A stretch of DNA of 64,000 nt from Barrientosiimonas humi (GTDB taxonomy: Bacteria; Actinomycetota; Actinomycetes; Actinomycetales; Dermatophilaceae), in contig NZ_VFOK01000001.1 of the NCBI RefSeq assembly GCF_006716095.1, positions 2,077,375-2,141,374 of the forward strand, read 5' to 3'. Position 1 is the stretch's first letter; the number at the start of each line of letters is the position of its first letter. Positions 33,619 to 41,779 of this stretch are shown here, in pieces. The notes below the pieces were generated by a model. The model had not been told where the DNA came from, made no database searches, and saw nothing but the letters and a program-made list of their open reading frames with translations. A program made the translations under genes and the position numbers.

Positions 33619-34997
33619 CGTCGTCCCACCGCCTTCGCGTAGAGGTCGGGAAGCCGGCCGTCGGGGTCGTACTTGCCCTTCACCTGCTCGTAGGTCCGGC
33701 CGCCGTAGAGCGACCAGAAGGTCTCTTCGTCGTAGTAGGCGTCGGAGTAGAGCGACTTGTGACCGCCGAGGTCGGCCACCTCGCGCTCGATCGCCCGGTT
33801 CGCGTCGCCGTCGACGGCCGGCGGCTCGATCGGCACGCTCGACCAGAACCCGACGTTGACGTACGTCTCCCCCACCTTGAGCGGATAGAGCGGCCACGGC
33901 TGCTCCCCGTGCTCGGTGTCGCGAACGGCCAACGGGCACAACCAGATCGGCTCGATCGGCACCTCGCGCAGGAACCACTCGACGAACTCGGTCGTGCGCT
34001 CGATCGGGATCTCGACGTCCTGCACGACGCGCTCGCGGGGTGGCCTGCCGCGTCGCTCCTCCAGGGCGGCCCACCAGCCGTGCCGGTTCTCGAAGCGGAT
34101 CACCTTGCCGTAGGTCTCGCTGCGCAGGAACCGCCGCGGCACCGCCCGGCGCACCAGCGGGTTCTGCACGAACAGCGCCCGCGAGCACCAGAACCAGTCG
34201 GTGTCCCAGCGCCACAGGTAGTCCTTGACCGTGAGGTGGTCCTCGCGCCGCTGCTGGATCGAGCGGTAGAAGATCTGCTGCCCGGTGTAGTCGCTCGTGC
34301 GCGGCGCCTCGTCGACGAACGACGCCAGCACGAGATATGCCTCGGTCTCCGAGAAGACGACGCCGTCGACGAAATCGACTGTCTCGCCTGCGTGCTCACG
34401 CTCCACCACCACGCGCTGCAGCTCCTCCACCAGGGCCGCGACGCTGGTGAACGGCACGTGGCGCAGGTGCACGAACGGCTGCACGGGTGCCAGGTCGATC
34501 TGCACCCGTGTCGCGTAGCCGAGCGACCCGTAGGAGTTGGGGAACGCGCGGAACAGGTCGGCGTGCTCGCTGTCGCTGCAGGTCAGCAGGTCGCCCGCGC
34601 CGGTGATGACGTCGAGCTCGCGCACCGACTCGTGCGGCAGCCCGGCCCGGAACGATGACGACTCGATGCCGAGCCCGGTCACCGCCCCGCCGAGCGTGAT
34701 GGTGCGCAGCTGCGGGACGACGTACGGCATGAGCCCGTGCTCGAGGGTGGCGTCGACGAGGTCCTCGTAGCGGCACATGCCCTGCACGTCGGCGACGCGC
34801 CGGTCCGGGTCGATGGCGATGACGCCGTCGAGCGCGGACACGTCGAGGCCGGGGCGGCCGGTCGCGGCGCGCGGTCGGAACAGGTTGGACGACGACTTCG
34901 CCAGCCGCACCGGCTCACCGGCGGGGATCGCCTCCAGCTGCGCGCGCAGCTGCTGCTCCGCGGCTCGGTGACGCTCCCAGCCGATGACTTCCACCAC
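33615..34997 (-). CDS. tmsA: FAD-binding oxidoreductase, TmsA-type
   Basis: 460 residues from GTG 34997, with GGGAGG upstream. The N-terminal FAD-PCMH-type domain has KSSSNLFRPRA, VADVQGMCRYEDLVDATLEHGLMPYVVPQLRTITLGG (in short stretches VADVQGM, LRTITLGGAVTGLGIESSSF) and YGSLGYATR. It resembles the DHCR24 sterol-reductase-like relatives of DprE1. The C-terminal half is the family's substrate domain, with late PDGRLPDLYAKAV. In TmsA the flavin reduces the 10-methylene lipid using NADPH. It is the first gene of the two-gene operon. Confidence 0.72.
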   Translation of the reverse strand: MVEVIGWERHRAAEQQLRAQLEAIPAGEPVRLAKSSSNLFRPRAATGRPGLDVSALDGVIAIDPDRRVADVQGMCRYEDLVDATLEHGLMPYVVPQLRTITLGGAVTGLGIESSSFRAGLPHESVRELDVITGAGDLLTCSDSEHADLFRAFPNSYGSLGYATRVQIDLAPVQPFVHLRHVPFTSVAALVEELQRVVVEREHAGETVDFVDGVVFSETEAYLVLASFVDEAPRTSDYTGQQIFYRSIQQRREDHLTVKDYLWRWDTDWFWCSRALFVQNPLVRRAVPRRFLRSETYGKVIRFENRHGWWAALEERRGRPPRERVVQDVEIPIERTTEFVEWFLREVPIEPIWLCPLAVRDTEHGEQPWPLYPLKVGETYVNVGFWSSVPIEPPAVDGDANRAIEREVADLGGHKSLYSDAYYDEETFWSLYGGRTYEQVKGKYDPDGRLPDLYAKAVGRR

Positions 34998-35106
34998 GCC
35001 CCCGCACCTCCCGGCTCGCTTTCCGGCAATTCTCAGCCTGCCCCGAACCTCTTTCGCCCGCTAGGGGTTTCCCGCGGTGTGACCCACCAGACACGGGGGT
35101 GCGCGT

Positions 35107-35658
35107 TCAGGACGAGCGCCCCAGCCGGGCCAGCAGCCGCTGCTGCCGGTCGGCCCCCTCGGGTGCGGTGACGCCGGGCTTGCAGATGCCCTCGGCGTAC
35201 AGCTGATCGCCGAATCCCTCGACCGAGGTCTCCAGCGCGCCGATCTCGTCGTCGGTGAACCGCTCGTCACGTCCGGCGGCCTGGGCGAGGTCCCACCGGT
35301 GCACCATCAGGTCGAAGCCGTAGAACGTCGTCAGCGTCTCCCCCACCGTCGTGCGCCCGAAGTACCCGTCGAACTCGCGCTCGCCGACCGCGTCGTCGGC
35401 GAGCGCGGACCGCACGTCGCGGTCGTGCTCGCGCCAGGCCGCGGCGGGATCGGCGAGGTCGGGTGCGTCACCCAGGTCCACGTCATGGCTGCCGAGGAAC
35501 TCCCGCTGGGTCTGGACGACGTGCCCGAGCACGTCGCGCGCCGACCAGCCCGCGCAGGGCGAGGCCGCGTCCCAGTCGGTCACCTGCCCGACGACCGCGC
35601 CGAAGGGGTCGGCGAGCCGGGCGTACTGCTGCTGGTGGGTGCTGCTGTCGGTGGTCAT
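35107..35658 (-). CDS. TIGR03086-type DinB-like (mycothiol-dependent family) metal-binding protein
   Basis: 183 residues from ATG 35658. The start QYARLADPFGAVVGQV, then WSARDVLGHVVQTQREFLG (His ligand) and FYGFDLMVHRWDLAQAAG (His-x-x-x-Asp type) fit the four-helix DinB-like/maleylpyruvate isomerase N-terminal fold called TIGR03086 in actinobacteria. Three histidines usually hold a metal that activates mycothiol. Substrate unknown. It is divergent from the AraC gene 115 bp away. Confidence 0.82.
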   Translation of the reverse strand: MTTDSSTHQQQYARLADPFGAVVGQVTDWDAASPCAGWSARDVLGHVVQTQREFLGSHDVDLGDAPDLADPAAAWREHDRDVRSALADDAVGEREFDGYFGRTTVGETLTTFYGFDLMVHRWDLAQAAGRDERFTDDEIGALETSVEGFGDQLYAEGICKPGVTAPEGADRQQRLLARLGRSS

Positions 35659-35773
35659 GGTCGCGCTGCCTCTCGTCCGTGGTCGTCGGGTCGGCACGAC
35701 GCTAAGGACGCGGCGGCGACGCGGTCTTGTACTTCTCCGACAGCTCGCCGCCGCGCTCCGTAGGCTCCCCGGC

Positions 35774-36613
35774 GTGGACCACGTCGACCGCGCGCACCTG
35801 CGCGACCCCGACGACGACACGTTCACCATGAGCCGGTACGCCGTCGCGGACGACCTGAGCGACCTCGCCCGACGCTTCTGGATCCCGACCTGGGTCGTGC
35901 CGCCCGGGCGCGAGGCGCCCCAGCGGGTGCTGCAGTACCCCGTGTGCCTCGTGGTCGTCTCGAACACCTACGCCCGGCTCTACGGCGTGACGCCCGGCCT
36001 CGGCGGCACCACGCTGGTGGGTCGCGGGTGGGCCGTCGGCGTGATGCTGCAGCCGGCCGCCGGCGCGCTCCTCGCGACCGGCCCGGTGCCCGACCTCAAC
36101 GACCGGCACGTGCCGCTGCAGGGCGTCGACGGGTTCGACGACGACCTGGTCGAGGCGGTGCGGGCGGCGATGGAGCCCGACCCCACGTCGGCCGGGTGCC
36201 ACGCGCGGGCGCGCACGCTGCTCGAGGAGGCACTGCGGACACGGCTGCCCGTCGACGACGAGGGCCTGCTGGTCAACGAGATCGTCGCGGCGGTCGAGGA
36301 CGACCCGCAGATCCTGCGGGTGCACCAGGTGTGCGACCGGTTCGGTCTCTCCGAGCGGGCCCTGCAGCGGCTCACCCGACGGCGGATCGGGCTGTCGCCG
36401 AAGTGGCTGATCCGGCGCCGGCGGCTGCACGAGGCGTCGGGGCGCCTGCGCGAGTCGGGCACCGAGCTGGCCGACCTGGCGGCCGACCTGGGCTACACCG
36501 ACCAGGCCCACCTGACCCGCGACTTCCGCTCCGCGACGGGCCTCACGCCGGGGGAGTTCGCCGGCCGCTTCCGCTCCGTGGCCGGGCCGCGCACGGCTGA
36601 CCCGACGGGGTGA
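35774..36613 (+). CDS. AraC-family transcriptional regulator (DUF6597-type N-terminus)
   Basis: 279 residues from GTG 35774. The N-terminal part (about 20-130, with RRFWIPTWVVPPG, LQYPVCLVVVSN and GRGWAVGVMLQPAAGALL) is the cupin-like sensor common to this subfamily. The C-terminal 100 residues carry two helix-turn-helix motifs: VHQVCDRFGLSERALQRLTRRRIGLSPKWLIR and LADLAADLGYTDQAHLTRDFRSATGLTPGEF, read as separate stretches. TAGGCT just upstream could be a -10 box, making a leaderless message. It probably controls the divergent DinB-like gene. Confidence 0.86.
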   Translation: MDHVDRAHLRDPDDDTFTMSRYAVADDLSDLARRFWIPTWVVPPGREAPQRVLQYPVCLVVVSNTYARLYGVTPGLGGTTLVGRGWAVGVMLQPAAGALLATGPVPDLNDRHVPLQGVDGFDDDLVEAVRAAMEPDPTSAGCHARARTLLEEALRTRLPVDDEGLLVNEIVAAVEDDPQILRVHQVCDRFGLSERALQRLTRRRIGLSPKWLIRRRRLHEASGRLRESGTELADLAADLGYTDQAHLTRDFRSATGLTPGEFAGRFRSVAGPRTADPTG

Positions 36614-36620
36614 AGTCGGT

Positions 36621-36626
36621 TAGGGT
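36621..36626 (+). promoter_or_regulatory. Probable -10 box of the methyltransferase gene
   Basis: TAGGGT lies 7 nt before GTG 36634, placing the transcription start at or next to the start codon. There is no ribosome site, so a leaderless message is likely. It also argues for GTG 36634 over the in-frame GTG at 36610. Confidence 0.45.
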
Positions 36627-36633
36627 CCGAGCC

Positions 36634-37524
36634 GTGGCTTTCTCCGACAAGCTCCGCTCCGGTGTCGTCCAGCACGTCAAGCCGCTGCTCTCCGACGAGG
36701 GATGGGCCAAGCTGCGCGGCCTCGACCCCACATCTCGCACGCGCGACGTCGACCGGATGCGCGTCCAGCGCGACGAGGCCCGGGCCCGGGCCGTCAAGGC
36801 CGAGGCGATCAACCAGGCGCCGGACCACACCACCCGGCGCACCGAGGCGAGCGACGCGGCCGACCTGCGCAGCCTCGCGGGGAAGTACCGCACCGACAAG
36901 TGGAGTCACCAGCACCGCTACACCCCGCACTATGCGCGGCACATCGGCTACCTGCGCAACGAGCCGTTCACCCTGCTCGAGGTCGGCATCGGCGGCTACG
37001 CCCGCGAGCTCGACGGCGGTGCCTCGCTGCGCATGTGGAAGGAGTTCTTTCCCCGGGCGACGATCGTCGGCCTCGACATCGAGGACAAGAAGTTCGTCGA
37101 CGAGGACCGGATCATCAGCTATCAGGGCAGCCAGGTCGACCCCTCGATCCTCGACCGGATCCTCGCCGACCACCCCGACATCCGGGTCATCATCGACGAC
37201 GGCAGCCACGTCAACGAGCACGTCGTGGAGACCTTCCGCCTGCTGTTCCCCCGGCTGCACCCGCAGGGGCACTACGTCATCGAGGACACCCAGACGGCGT
37301 ACTGGCCGCGCTACGGCGGCTCGCCCGACCTCCTGGCGACGCACACCTCGATGGCGCTCGGCAAGCGGCTGGCCGACGACATCAACTTCCAGGAGTACAC
37401 CGACGCCGACCACGAGCCGACCTACGACCAGGCCAACGTGGTGGGCGTGCACTTCTACCACAACCTGATCTTCGTGGATAAGGGCAGCAACGACGAGCCG
37501 CGAACGTCGTTCCCGCACAACTGA
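36634..37524 (+). CDS. Class I SAM-dependent methyltransferase (MycE-like sugar O-methyltransferase type)
   Basis: 296 residues from GTG 36634. About 70 basic N-terminal residues lead into LAGKYRTDKWSHQHRYTPHY, a signature of MycE-like O-methyltransferases. The SAM loop is LLEVGIGGYARE, the acidic residue is in IVGLDIEDKKF, and the metal-binding acids are in VIIDDGSHVNEHV and YVIEDTQTAYWP. Such enzymes methylate hydroxyls on sugars or glycans in macrolides and cell-surface polymers. The neighbours give no substrate; cell-envelope glycan is a guess. Confidence 0.78.
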   Translation: MAFSDKLRSGVVQHVKPLLSDEGWAKLRGLDPTSRTRDVDRMRVQRDEARARAVKAEAINQAPDHTTRRTEASDAADLRSLAGKYRTDKWSHQHRYTPHYARHIGYLRNEPFTLLEVGIGGYARELDGGASLRMWKEFFPRATIVGLDIEDKKFVDEDRIISYQGSQVDPSILDRILADHPDIRVIIDDGSHVNEHVVETFRLLFPRLHPQGHYVIEDTQTAYWPRYGGSPDLLATHTSMALGKRLADDINFQEYTDADHEPTYDQANVVGVHFYHNLIFVDKGSNDEPRTSFPHN

Positions 37525-37550
37525 TCTCGCCGCCAACCTCACCTGACGCC

Positions 37551-37805
37551 ATGCCCCAGCCCGACACCGTCGCCGTGCGATCCCCGTTCGCCGGGGAGCT
37601 CACGCTGCAGGTGCGCGCCGGCGACCGGGTGGCGGTCGGCGACCCGATCGGCACCGTCGAGGCGGTCAAGATGGAGGCCGCCGTGCGCTCCCCCGTCGCC
37701 GGTCGCGTGCGCGCCGCGATGACCGAGCTGCACGTGCGCGGCGGCGACCCACTGGTGTGGGTGGAGACGACCCGGGCCGAGCCGACGCCGGACCGGACCG
37801 GCTGA
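37551..37805 (+). CDS. Stand-alone biotinyl/lipoyl-type domain protein
   Basis: 84 residues from ATG 37551. The whole protein is one hammerhead domain: VRSPFAGELTLQVRAGDRVAVGDPIG, then VEAVKMEAAVRSPVAGRV. The lysine in EAVKME sits where biotin is attached, but the usual EAMKM has its first Met replaced by Val. No carboxylase gene is near. It may be a free biotin carboxyl carrier subunit used by an acyl-CoA carboxylase elsewhere. The C-terminal 12 residues are a Thr/Pro tail. Confidence 0.78.
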   Translation: MPQPDTVAVRSPFAGELTLQVRAGDRVAVGDPIGTVEAVKMEAAVRSPVAGRVRAAMTELHVRGGDPLVWVETTRAEPTPDRTG

Positions 37806-37872
37806 CCGGAGCTGGCCGAGGGCGTACGTCAACGGCAGCTCCCCCTGCCGGCGGCACCGGCTGCTCGGCGGC

Positions 37873-38376
37873 TCAGCCGCCGCGCTTGAGCCGCACCTGC
37901 ATCGCGCGCTGCGCCTCGCGCTCGTCGGTCTGCCGGCGCAGGGTCTCGCGCTTGTCGTACTGCTTCTTGCCCTTGGCGAGCGCGAGCTCGACCTTGACCC
38001 GGCCGTCCTTGAAGTACAGCTGCAGCGGCACCAGCGTGTGCCCCGCCTCCTGGCTCTTGCGCACCAGCTTGTCGATCTCGTGCCGGTGCAGCAGCAGCTT
38101 GCGGCGGCGCCGCGCGGCGTGGTTGGTCCAGGTGCCCTGAAGGTACTCCGGGATGTGCACGCCCTCGAGCCACAGCTCGCCGTCGCGCTCGCTGGCGTAA
38201 CCGTCGGTGAGGGTGGCGCGGCCCATGCGCAGCGACTTCACCTCGGTGCCCATCAGCGCGAGACCGGCCTCGACGGTGTCCTCGATGAGGTAGTCGTGCC
38301 GGGCCTTGCGGTTGGTCGCGACGACCTTGTTGCGCTGGTCCTCGACGGCCGGCTTCTTCTTCTTGCTCTTGGCCAC
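37873..38376 (-). CDS. smpB: SsrA-binding protein SmpB
   Basis: 167 residues from ATG 38376. Binds the tRNA-like part of tmRNA and delivers it to stalled ribosomes. The Lys-rich start MAKSKKKKP leads into [33 protein letters not shown] (in short, [23 protein letters not shown]), [10 protein letters not shown] and [10 protein letters not shown]. The basic tail ([20 protein letters not shown]) enters the mRNA channel. Standard length. It is last in the prfB-ftsE-ftsX-M23-smpB group; the ssrA gene is 6 kb to the left. Confidence 0.97.
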   Translation of the reverse strand: MAKSKKKKPAVEDQRNKVVATNRKARHDYLIEDTVEAGLALMGTEVKSLRMGRATLTDGYASERDGELWLEGVHIPEYLQGTWTNHAARRRRKLLLHRHEIDKLVRKSQEAGHTLVPLQLYFKDGRVKVELALAKGKKQYDKRETLRRQTDEREAQRAMQVRLKRGG

Positions 38377-38715
38377 GACTGCCTCCTCTCGTGCGGTGCG
38401 GGTGCCGGGCAGCGGCTCAGCCTACCCGCGCAACGACCGCGCCCCCGAACGGATTCCGCGCCGGCCGACCGACCGTCCCGCGCGCCCCGCCCACCGCCAC
38501 CCTCGCGCTCAGATCGTGCGACGACGTACGAAATGCAGCCGCGCCCCCCGGAATCCCGCCGGCCATCTCCCCAGATCGTGCGACAACGCACGAAATGCCG
38601 CCCCCCGGCCGAGTCCCGCGCCCCGGAATCCCGCAGGACCGGCCCCCGCCTCTCGGGCGACGATGCCGCGCGGGGGAGCCTACGAGCCCGCGCGGAGGAG
38701 GAGCCGAGAGAAAGA
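38377..38715. other. 339-bp gap between smpB and the M23 gene; repeats, no gene
   Basis: No coding sequence. It holds two copies of a hairpin repeat (described separately at 38510) and low-complexity CCCGG-rich sequence. The repeats suggest an insertion between two genes that are usually close together. Confidence 0.6.
38510..38598. repeat. Hairpin repeat family D, two copies
   Basis: Copies start at 38510 and 38572 (period 62) and read CAGATCGTGC-GAC-(G/A)AC-G(T/C)ACGAAATGC. The second copy forms a perfect TCGTGC-N6-GCACGA hairpin; the first has one mismatch. The same unit recurs three times with the same period at 51866-52017. Confidence 0.8.
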
Positions 38716-40023
38716 TCAGCCGATGTAGTCGGCGGGGTTCACGTAGTTGCCGTCGGCGAGCACGATGAAGTGCAGGTGGCAGCCGGTCGAGCGGCCGGTG
38801 GTGCCGGCATAACCGATCAGCTGCCCCTTCTTCACCGTGCCGCTGCGCACCGCGAACCGGCTGAGGTGGTCGTACTGCGTCGCGAGGCTCTTGCCGGCGA
38901 CATCGCCGTGGTCGAGCACGATGCTGTTGCCGGAGATCGCGTTGGTACTGGCCGAGACGACCTCGCCCGGGCCGGCGGCGTAGACCGGCTGGCCGCAGCC
39001 GAAGGAGAAGTCGGCGCCGCCGTGCAGCATCGGCCGGTTGAGGATCGGGTGCATCCGGTAGCCGAACGGCGAGGTGATGTTGGCCTTCGGCTCGGGACCG
39101 GTGAGGAAGAACCCGTCGTTCGCCGGGCGCGGAGCCTCGGCCGCCTGGGCGGGCGGAGGCTGCTTCTTGCGGGCGGCCGCGGCGCGGGCCTTGGCGCGCG
39201 CCGAGGCCCGGGCGCGCAGGATGTTGCCGAGGCGCACCGACTCACCCTTGAGCCACTTCAGGTCGCCCTCTTCCTTCTTCTTCTGCTTGCTGAGCACCCC
39301 CGCCGCGGTGCGCTGCGCGCGTTGCAGCCCCTCCAGCGACGTCTTGGCCCGGCGCGCGCCGTCGCGGGCCTTGGTCGCCCGGGTCACTCCGCTCTCGGCC
39401 TGCTTCTTCAGGCCGGCGACCTGCTTGCGCACGGCCCCGAGCCGGGTGCTCTGCGAGGTGGCCGTCGACTTCTGCCCGGCGAGCGTGCGCAGGACACCGC
39501 TCTGCTGGCGTACGACCACGTCGGCGAGCGCGAGGTCGTCGGTGACGTCGGGGCCGTCGGCGGTCAGCACGTTGAGCGTCAGCTGCAGCTGGCCGAGACC
39601 ACCCTTCATGTAGCTCTCGCGCGCGATGCCTCCGACGAGGACCTTGGTGCGGGCCTGGGCGGTCGTGGTGGTGCTCAGCGACTTGCGGATCTTGGTCTCG
39701 GCCGCCTGGGCGGTCTTGAGCCGGCCGCCGACGTCCTTGTTGTAGCTGTTGGCCTTGCGCAGCTCGCCCTCGGCCTTGGTGAGCGTCTTCTTGGCGGCGT
39801 CGACGCGCTTGGTGGTGTTCGTCAGGTTCGTCTGGGCGGTGCGCAGCTCGCGAGAGGTGCCGTCGAGGTCCTTGCTGGTCTGGGTGATCCGGCCGTCGAT
39901 CTTCTTCTTGCGGTCCTCGGGGTCGTCGGCGAGGGCGGTGCCGCACAGCCCGGTCGTGAGCGTCACGACGAGGGTGCCGGCGAGCAGCCGGCAGGCGCGC
40001 TCGCGGCGCGTGCTCTCGGGCAT
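38716..40023 (-). CDS. M23-family peptidoglycan endopeptidase with coiled coil (FtsEX partner)
   Basis: 435 residues from ATG 40023. The signal peptide RRERACRLLAGTLVVTLTTGLCGTALA is followed by about 220 residues of heptad-rich coiled coil (DGRITQTSKDLDGTSRELRT onward) and a C-terminal LytM domain. The zinc ligands are intact: H-x3-D in MLHGGADF and H-x-H in TGCHLHF, so unlike E. coli EnvC it should cut peptidoglycan itself. Its position just after ftsX matches the EnvC/RipC-type hydrolases that FtsEX activates during division. Exported. Confidence 0.9.
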   Translation of the reverse strand: MPESTRRERACRLLAGTLVVTLTTGLCGTALADDPEDRKKKIDGRITQTSKDLDGTSRELRTAQTNLTNTTKRVDAAKKTLTKAEGELRKANSYNKDVGGRLKTAQAAETKIRKSLSTTTTAQARTKVLVGGIARESYMKGGLGQLQLTLNVLTADGPDVTDDLALADVVVRQQSGVLRTLAGQKSTATSQSTRLGAVRKQVAGLKKQAESGVTRATKARDGARRAKTSLEGLQRAQRTAAGVLSKQKKKEEGDLKWLKGESVRLGNILRARASARAKARAAAARKKQPPPAQAAEAPRPANDGFFLTGPEPKANITSPFGYRMHPILNRPMLHGGADFSFGCGQPVYAAGPGEVVSASTNAISGNSIVLDHGDVAGKSLATQYDHLSRFAVRSGTVKKGQLIGYAGTTGRSTGCHLHFIVLADGNYVNPADYIG

Positions 40024-40042
40024 GGCTTCTCCTCGTCCTTGG

Positions 40043-40957
40043 TCAGACCTTGAGGTGGCGGCGCAGCGTGAGCCAGGAGGTGGCCAGCGCCACGACGAAC
40101 CCGCCGACGGCGAGCCACGGGGCGACGGCCCACACGTCGGAGACGCCGATGAGGCTGACCAGCCCGCCCTGCTCGCCGGACAGCAGCTGGGTGAGCCCGA
40201 AGTTGACGGCCGCCCACAGCCCGAGCACCGCGAGCCCGGCCCCGAGCAGCACGGCCAGCACGGTCTCGACGAGGAACGGCAGGTGCACCACGGTCGCCGA
40301 GGCGCCGACCGAGCGCATGATCCCGACCTCGCGACGACGGGTGTAGGCGACCTGGCGGATGGTCGTGGTGATCAGCAGCACCGCACACAGCAGCATGATC
40401 AGCGCCAGGGCGACCGACCCGATGGACAGCACCCGCAGGAACGTGAAGAACGTGTCGAGCACCTTGCGCTGGTCGCTCACTGCCTCGACGCCGGGCGCCC
40501 CGTCGAGCGCGGAGATGATCTCGCCGACCCGGTTGGGGTCGGACAGCTTCACCCGGAACGACTCGGGGATCGAGGCGGGGCTGACGGTGGTCAGCTCGGG
40601 GCTGTTGCGGAACTGCTCCTTGAACCGGGCGTACGCCTGTGCCGACGTCTCGTGGCTCACCTGCTCCACGAGGGGCTTGAGGCTGAGCAGGTCCTGGCGG
40701 ATCTGGTTGCGCTGCGTGGGGGTGACCGCACCGTCCGCGCACGAGGGGGTGTTGCCCGACTGCGGGGTGCACAGGAACACCGAGACCTGGACCTTGTCGT
40801 ACCAGTAGCCCTTGGCCAGGTCGACCTGGCGCTGCGCGAGCAGGCCGGAGCCGAGGAAGAACATCGACACCATCGACACGAGCACGACAGAGACGACCAT
40901 CGACACGTTGCGGCGCAGGCCGCCGAAGATCTCGCCGAGCAGGAACTGCAGGCGCAT
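40043..40957 (-). CDS. ftsX: Cell division ABC transporter permease FtsX
   Basis: 304 residues; its ATG at 40957 overlaps the ftsE stop by one base (TGATG). Four membrane spans: one near the N-terminus (SMVVSVVLVSMVSMFFLGSG), then a large extracellular domain (about 50-170) that recruits the hydrolase and carries two cysteines (CTPQSGNTPSC). Three C-terminal spans follow, with the cytoplasmic RRREVGIMRSVGAS loop that contacts FtsE. It transmits FtsE ATP cycling to the M23 peptidase encoded next. Confidence 0.95.
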   Translation of the reverse strand: MRLQFLLGEIFGGLRRNVSMVVSVVLVSMVSMFFLGSGLLAQRQVDLAKGYWYDKVQVSVFLCTPQSGNTPSCADGAVTPTQRNQIRQDLLSLKPLVEQVSHETSAQAYARFKEQFRNSPELTTVSPASIPESFRVKLSDPNRVGEIISALDGAPGVEAVSDQRKVLDTFFTFLRVLSIGSVALALIMLLCAVLLITTTIRQVAYTRRREVGIMRSVGASATVVHLPFLVETVLAVLLGAGLAVLGLWAAVNFGLTQLLSGEQGGLVSLIGVSDVWAVAPWLAVGGFVVALATSWLTLRRHLKV

Positions 40958-41661
40958 CAGCCGGCCACCCTCCGCGGCACGACGCCGTAGCCGCTCTGCT
41001 CGTCGTCGCGCATGACCAGCCCCTCGGACAGCTCGATCACGCGCTTGCGGAACTCGTCGACGATGGTGTGGTCGTGGGTCGCGACCACGACGGTGGTGCC
41101 GGCCTTGTTGATCCGCTCGAGCAGCTCGACGATCTCGGCGCTGTTCTCGGGGTCGAGGTTGCCGGTGGGCTCGTCGGCGATGACGATCGCCGGCTTCTTG
41201 ACCACGGCCCGGGCGATCGCGACGCGCTGCTGCTCGCCGCCCGAGAGTTGGTGGGGGCGCCGGTTCCCCTTGTCGCGCAGGCCGACCAGCTCCAGCGCCT
41301 CGGGCACCAGCTGCTTGATCTCGTGCCGCTTGCGGCCGAGCACCTGCAGCACGAACGCGACGTTCTGGGTGACGGTCTTGTCCTCGAGCAGCCGGAAGTC
41401 CTGGTAGACCACGCCGATGTCGCGCCGCAGCGCGGGCACCTTGCGGTCGGGCAGCGTGCGCAGGTCGCGGCCGGCGACCCACAGCTCGCCCGCGGAAGCG
41501 ATCAGCTCGCGGGTCATCAGCTTCAGCAGCGTCGACTTGCCCGACCCGGAGGCGCCGACGACGAACGCGAACTCGCCGCGCGCGATCTCCAGGGAGACCT
41601 CGTCGAGGGCGGGCTCGGGCTCCTTGGCATACCGCATCGTCACGTCTTCGAAGCGGATCAT
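40957..41661 (-). CDS. ftsE: Cell division ATP-binding protein FtsE
   Basis: 234 residues from ATG 41661. ABC ATPase: Walker [15 protein letters not shown], the Q-loop in [14 protein letters not shown], signature [14 protein letters not shown], Walker [16 protein letters not shown] and the His switch in [10 protein letters not shown]. It starts [24 protein letters not shown] as FtsE proteins do. It pairs with FtsX and, through it, with the exported peptidase to coordinate cell-wall cutting with division. Confidence 0.96.
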   Translation of the reverse strand: MIRFEDVTMRYAKEPEPALDEVSLEIARGEFAFVVGASGSGKSTLLKLMTRELIASAGELWVAGRDLRTLPDRKVPALRRDIGVVYQDFRLLEDKTVTQNVAFVLQVLGRKRHEIKQLVPEALELVGLRDKGNRRPHQLSGGEQQRVAIARAVVKKPAIVIADEPTGNLDPENSAEIVELLERINKAGTTVVVATHDHTIVDEFRKRVIELSEGLVMRDDEQSGYGVVPRRVAG

Positions 41662-41779
41662 CGTGGGGGCGCTACCTCAAGGTCGGCGATCGGGTGCCCA
41701 GCAGGCGGTTACACGGTAGGTCGCCGGCCGGGCTCCCGGGCCTCGCCACGCCGCGAAGGACGTACGACGGGGGGTCGGG

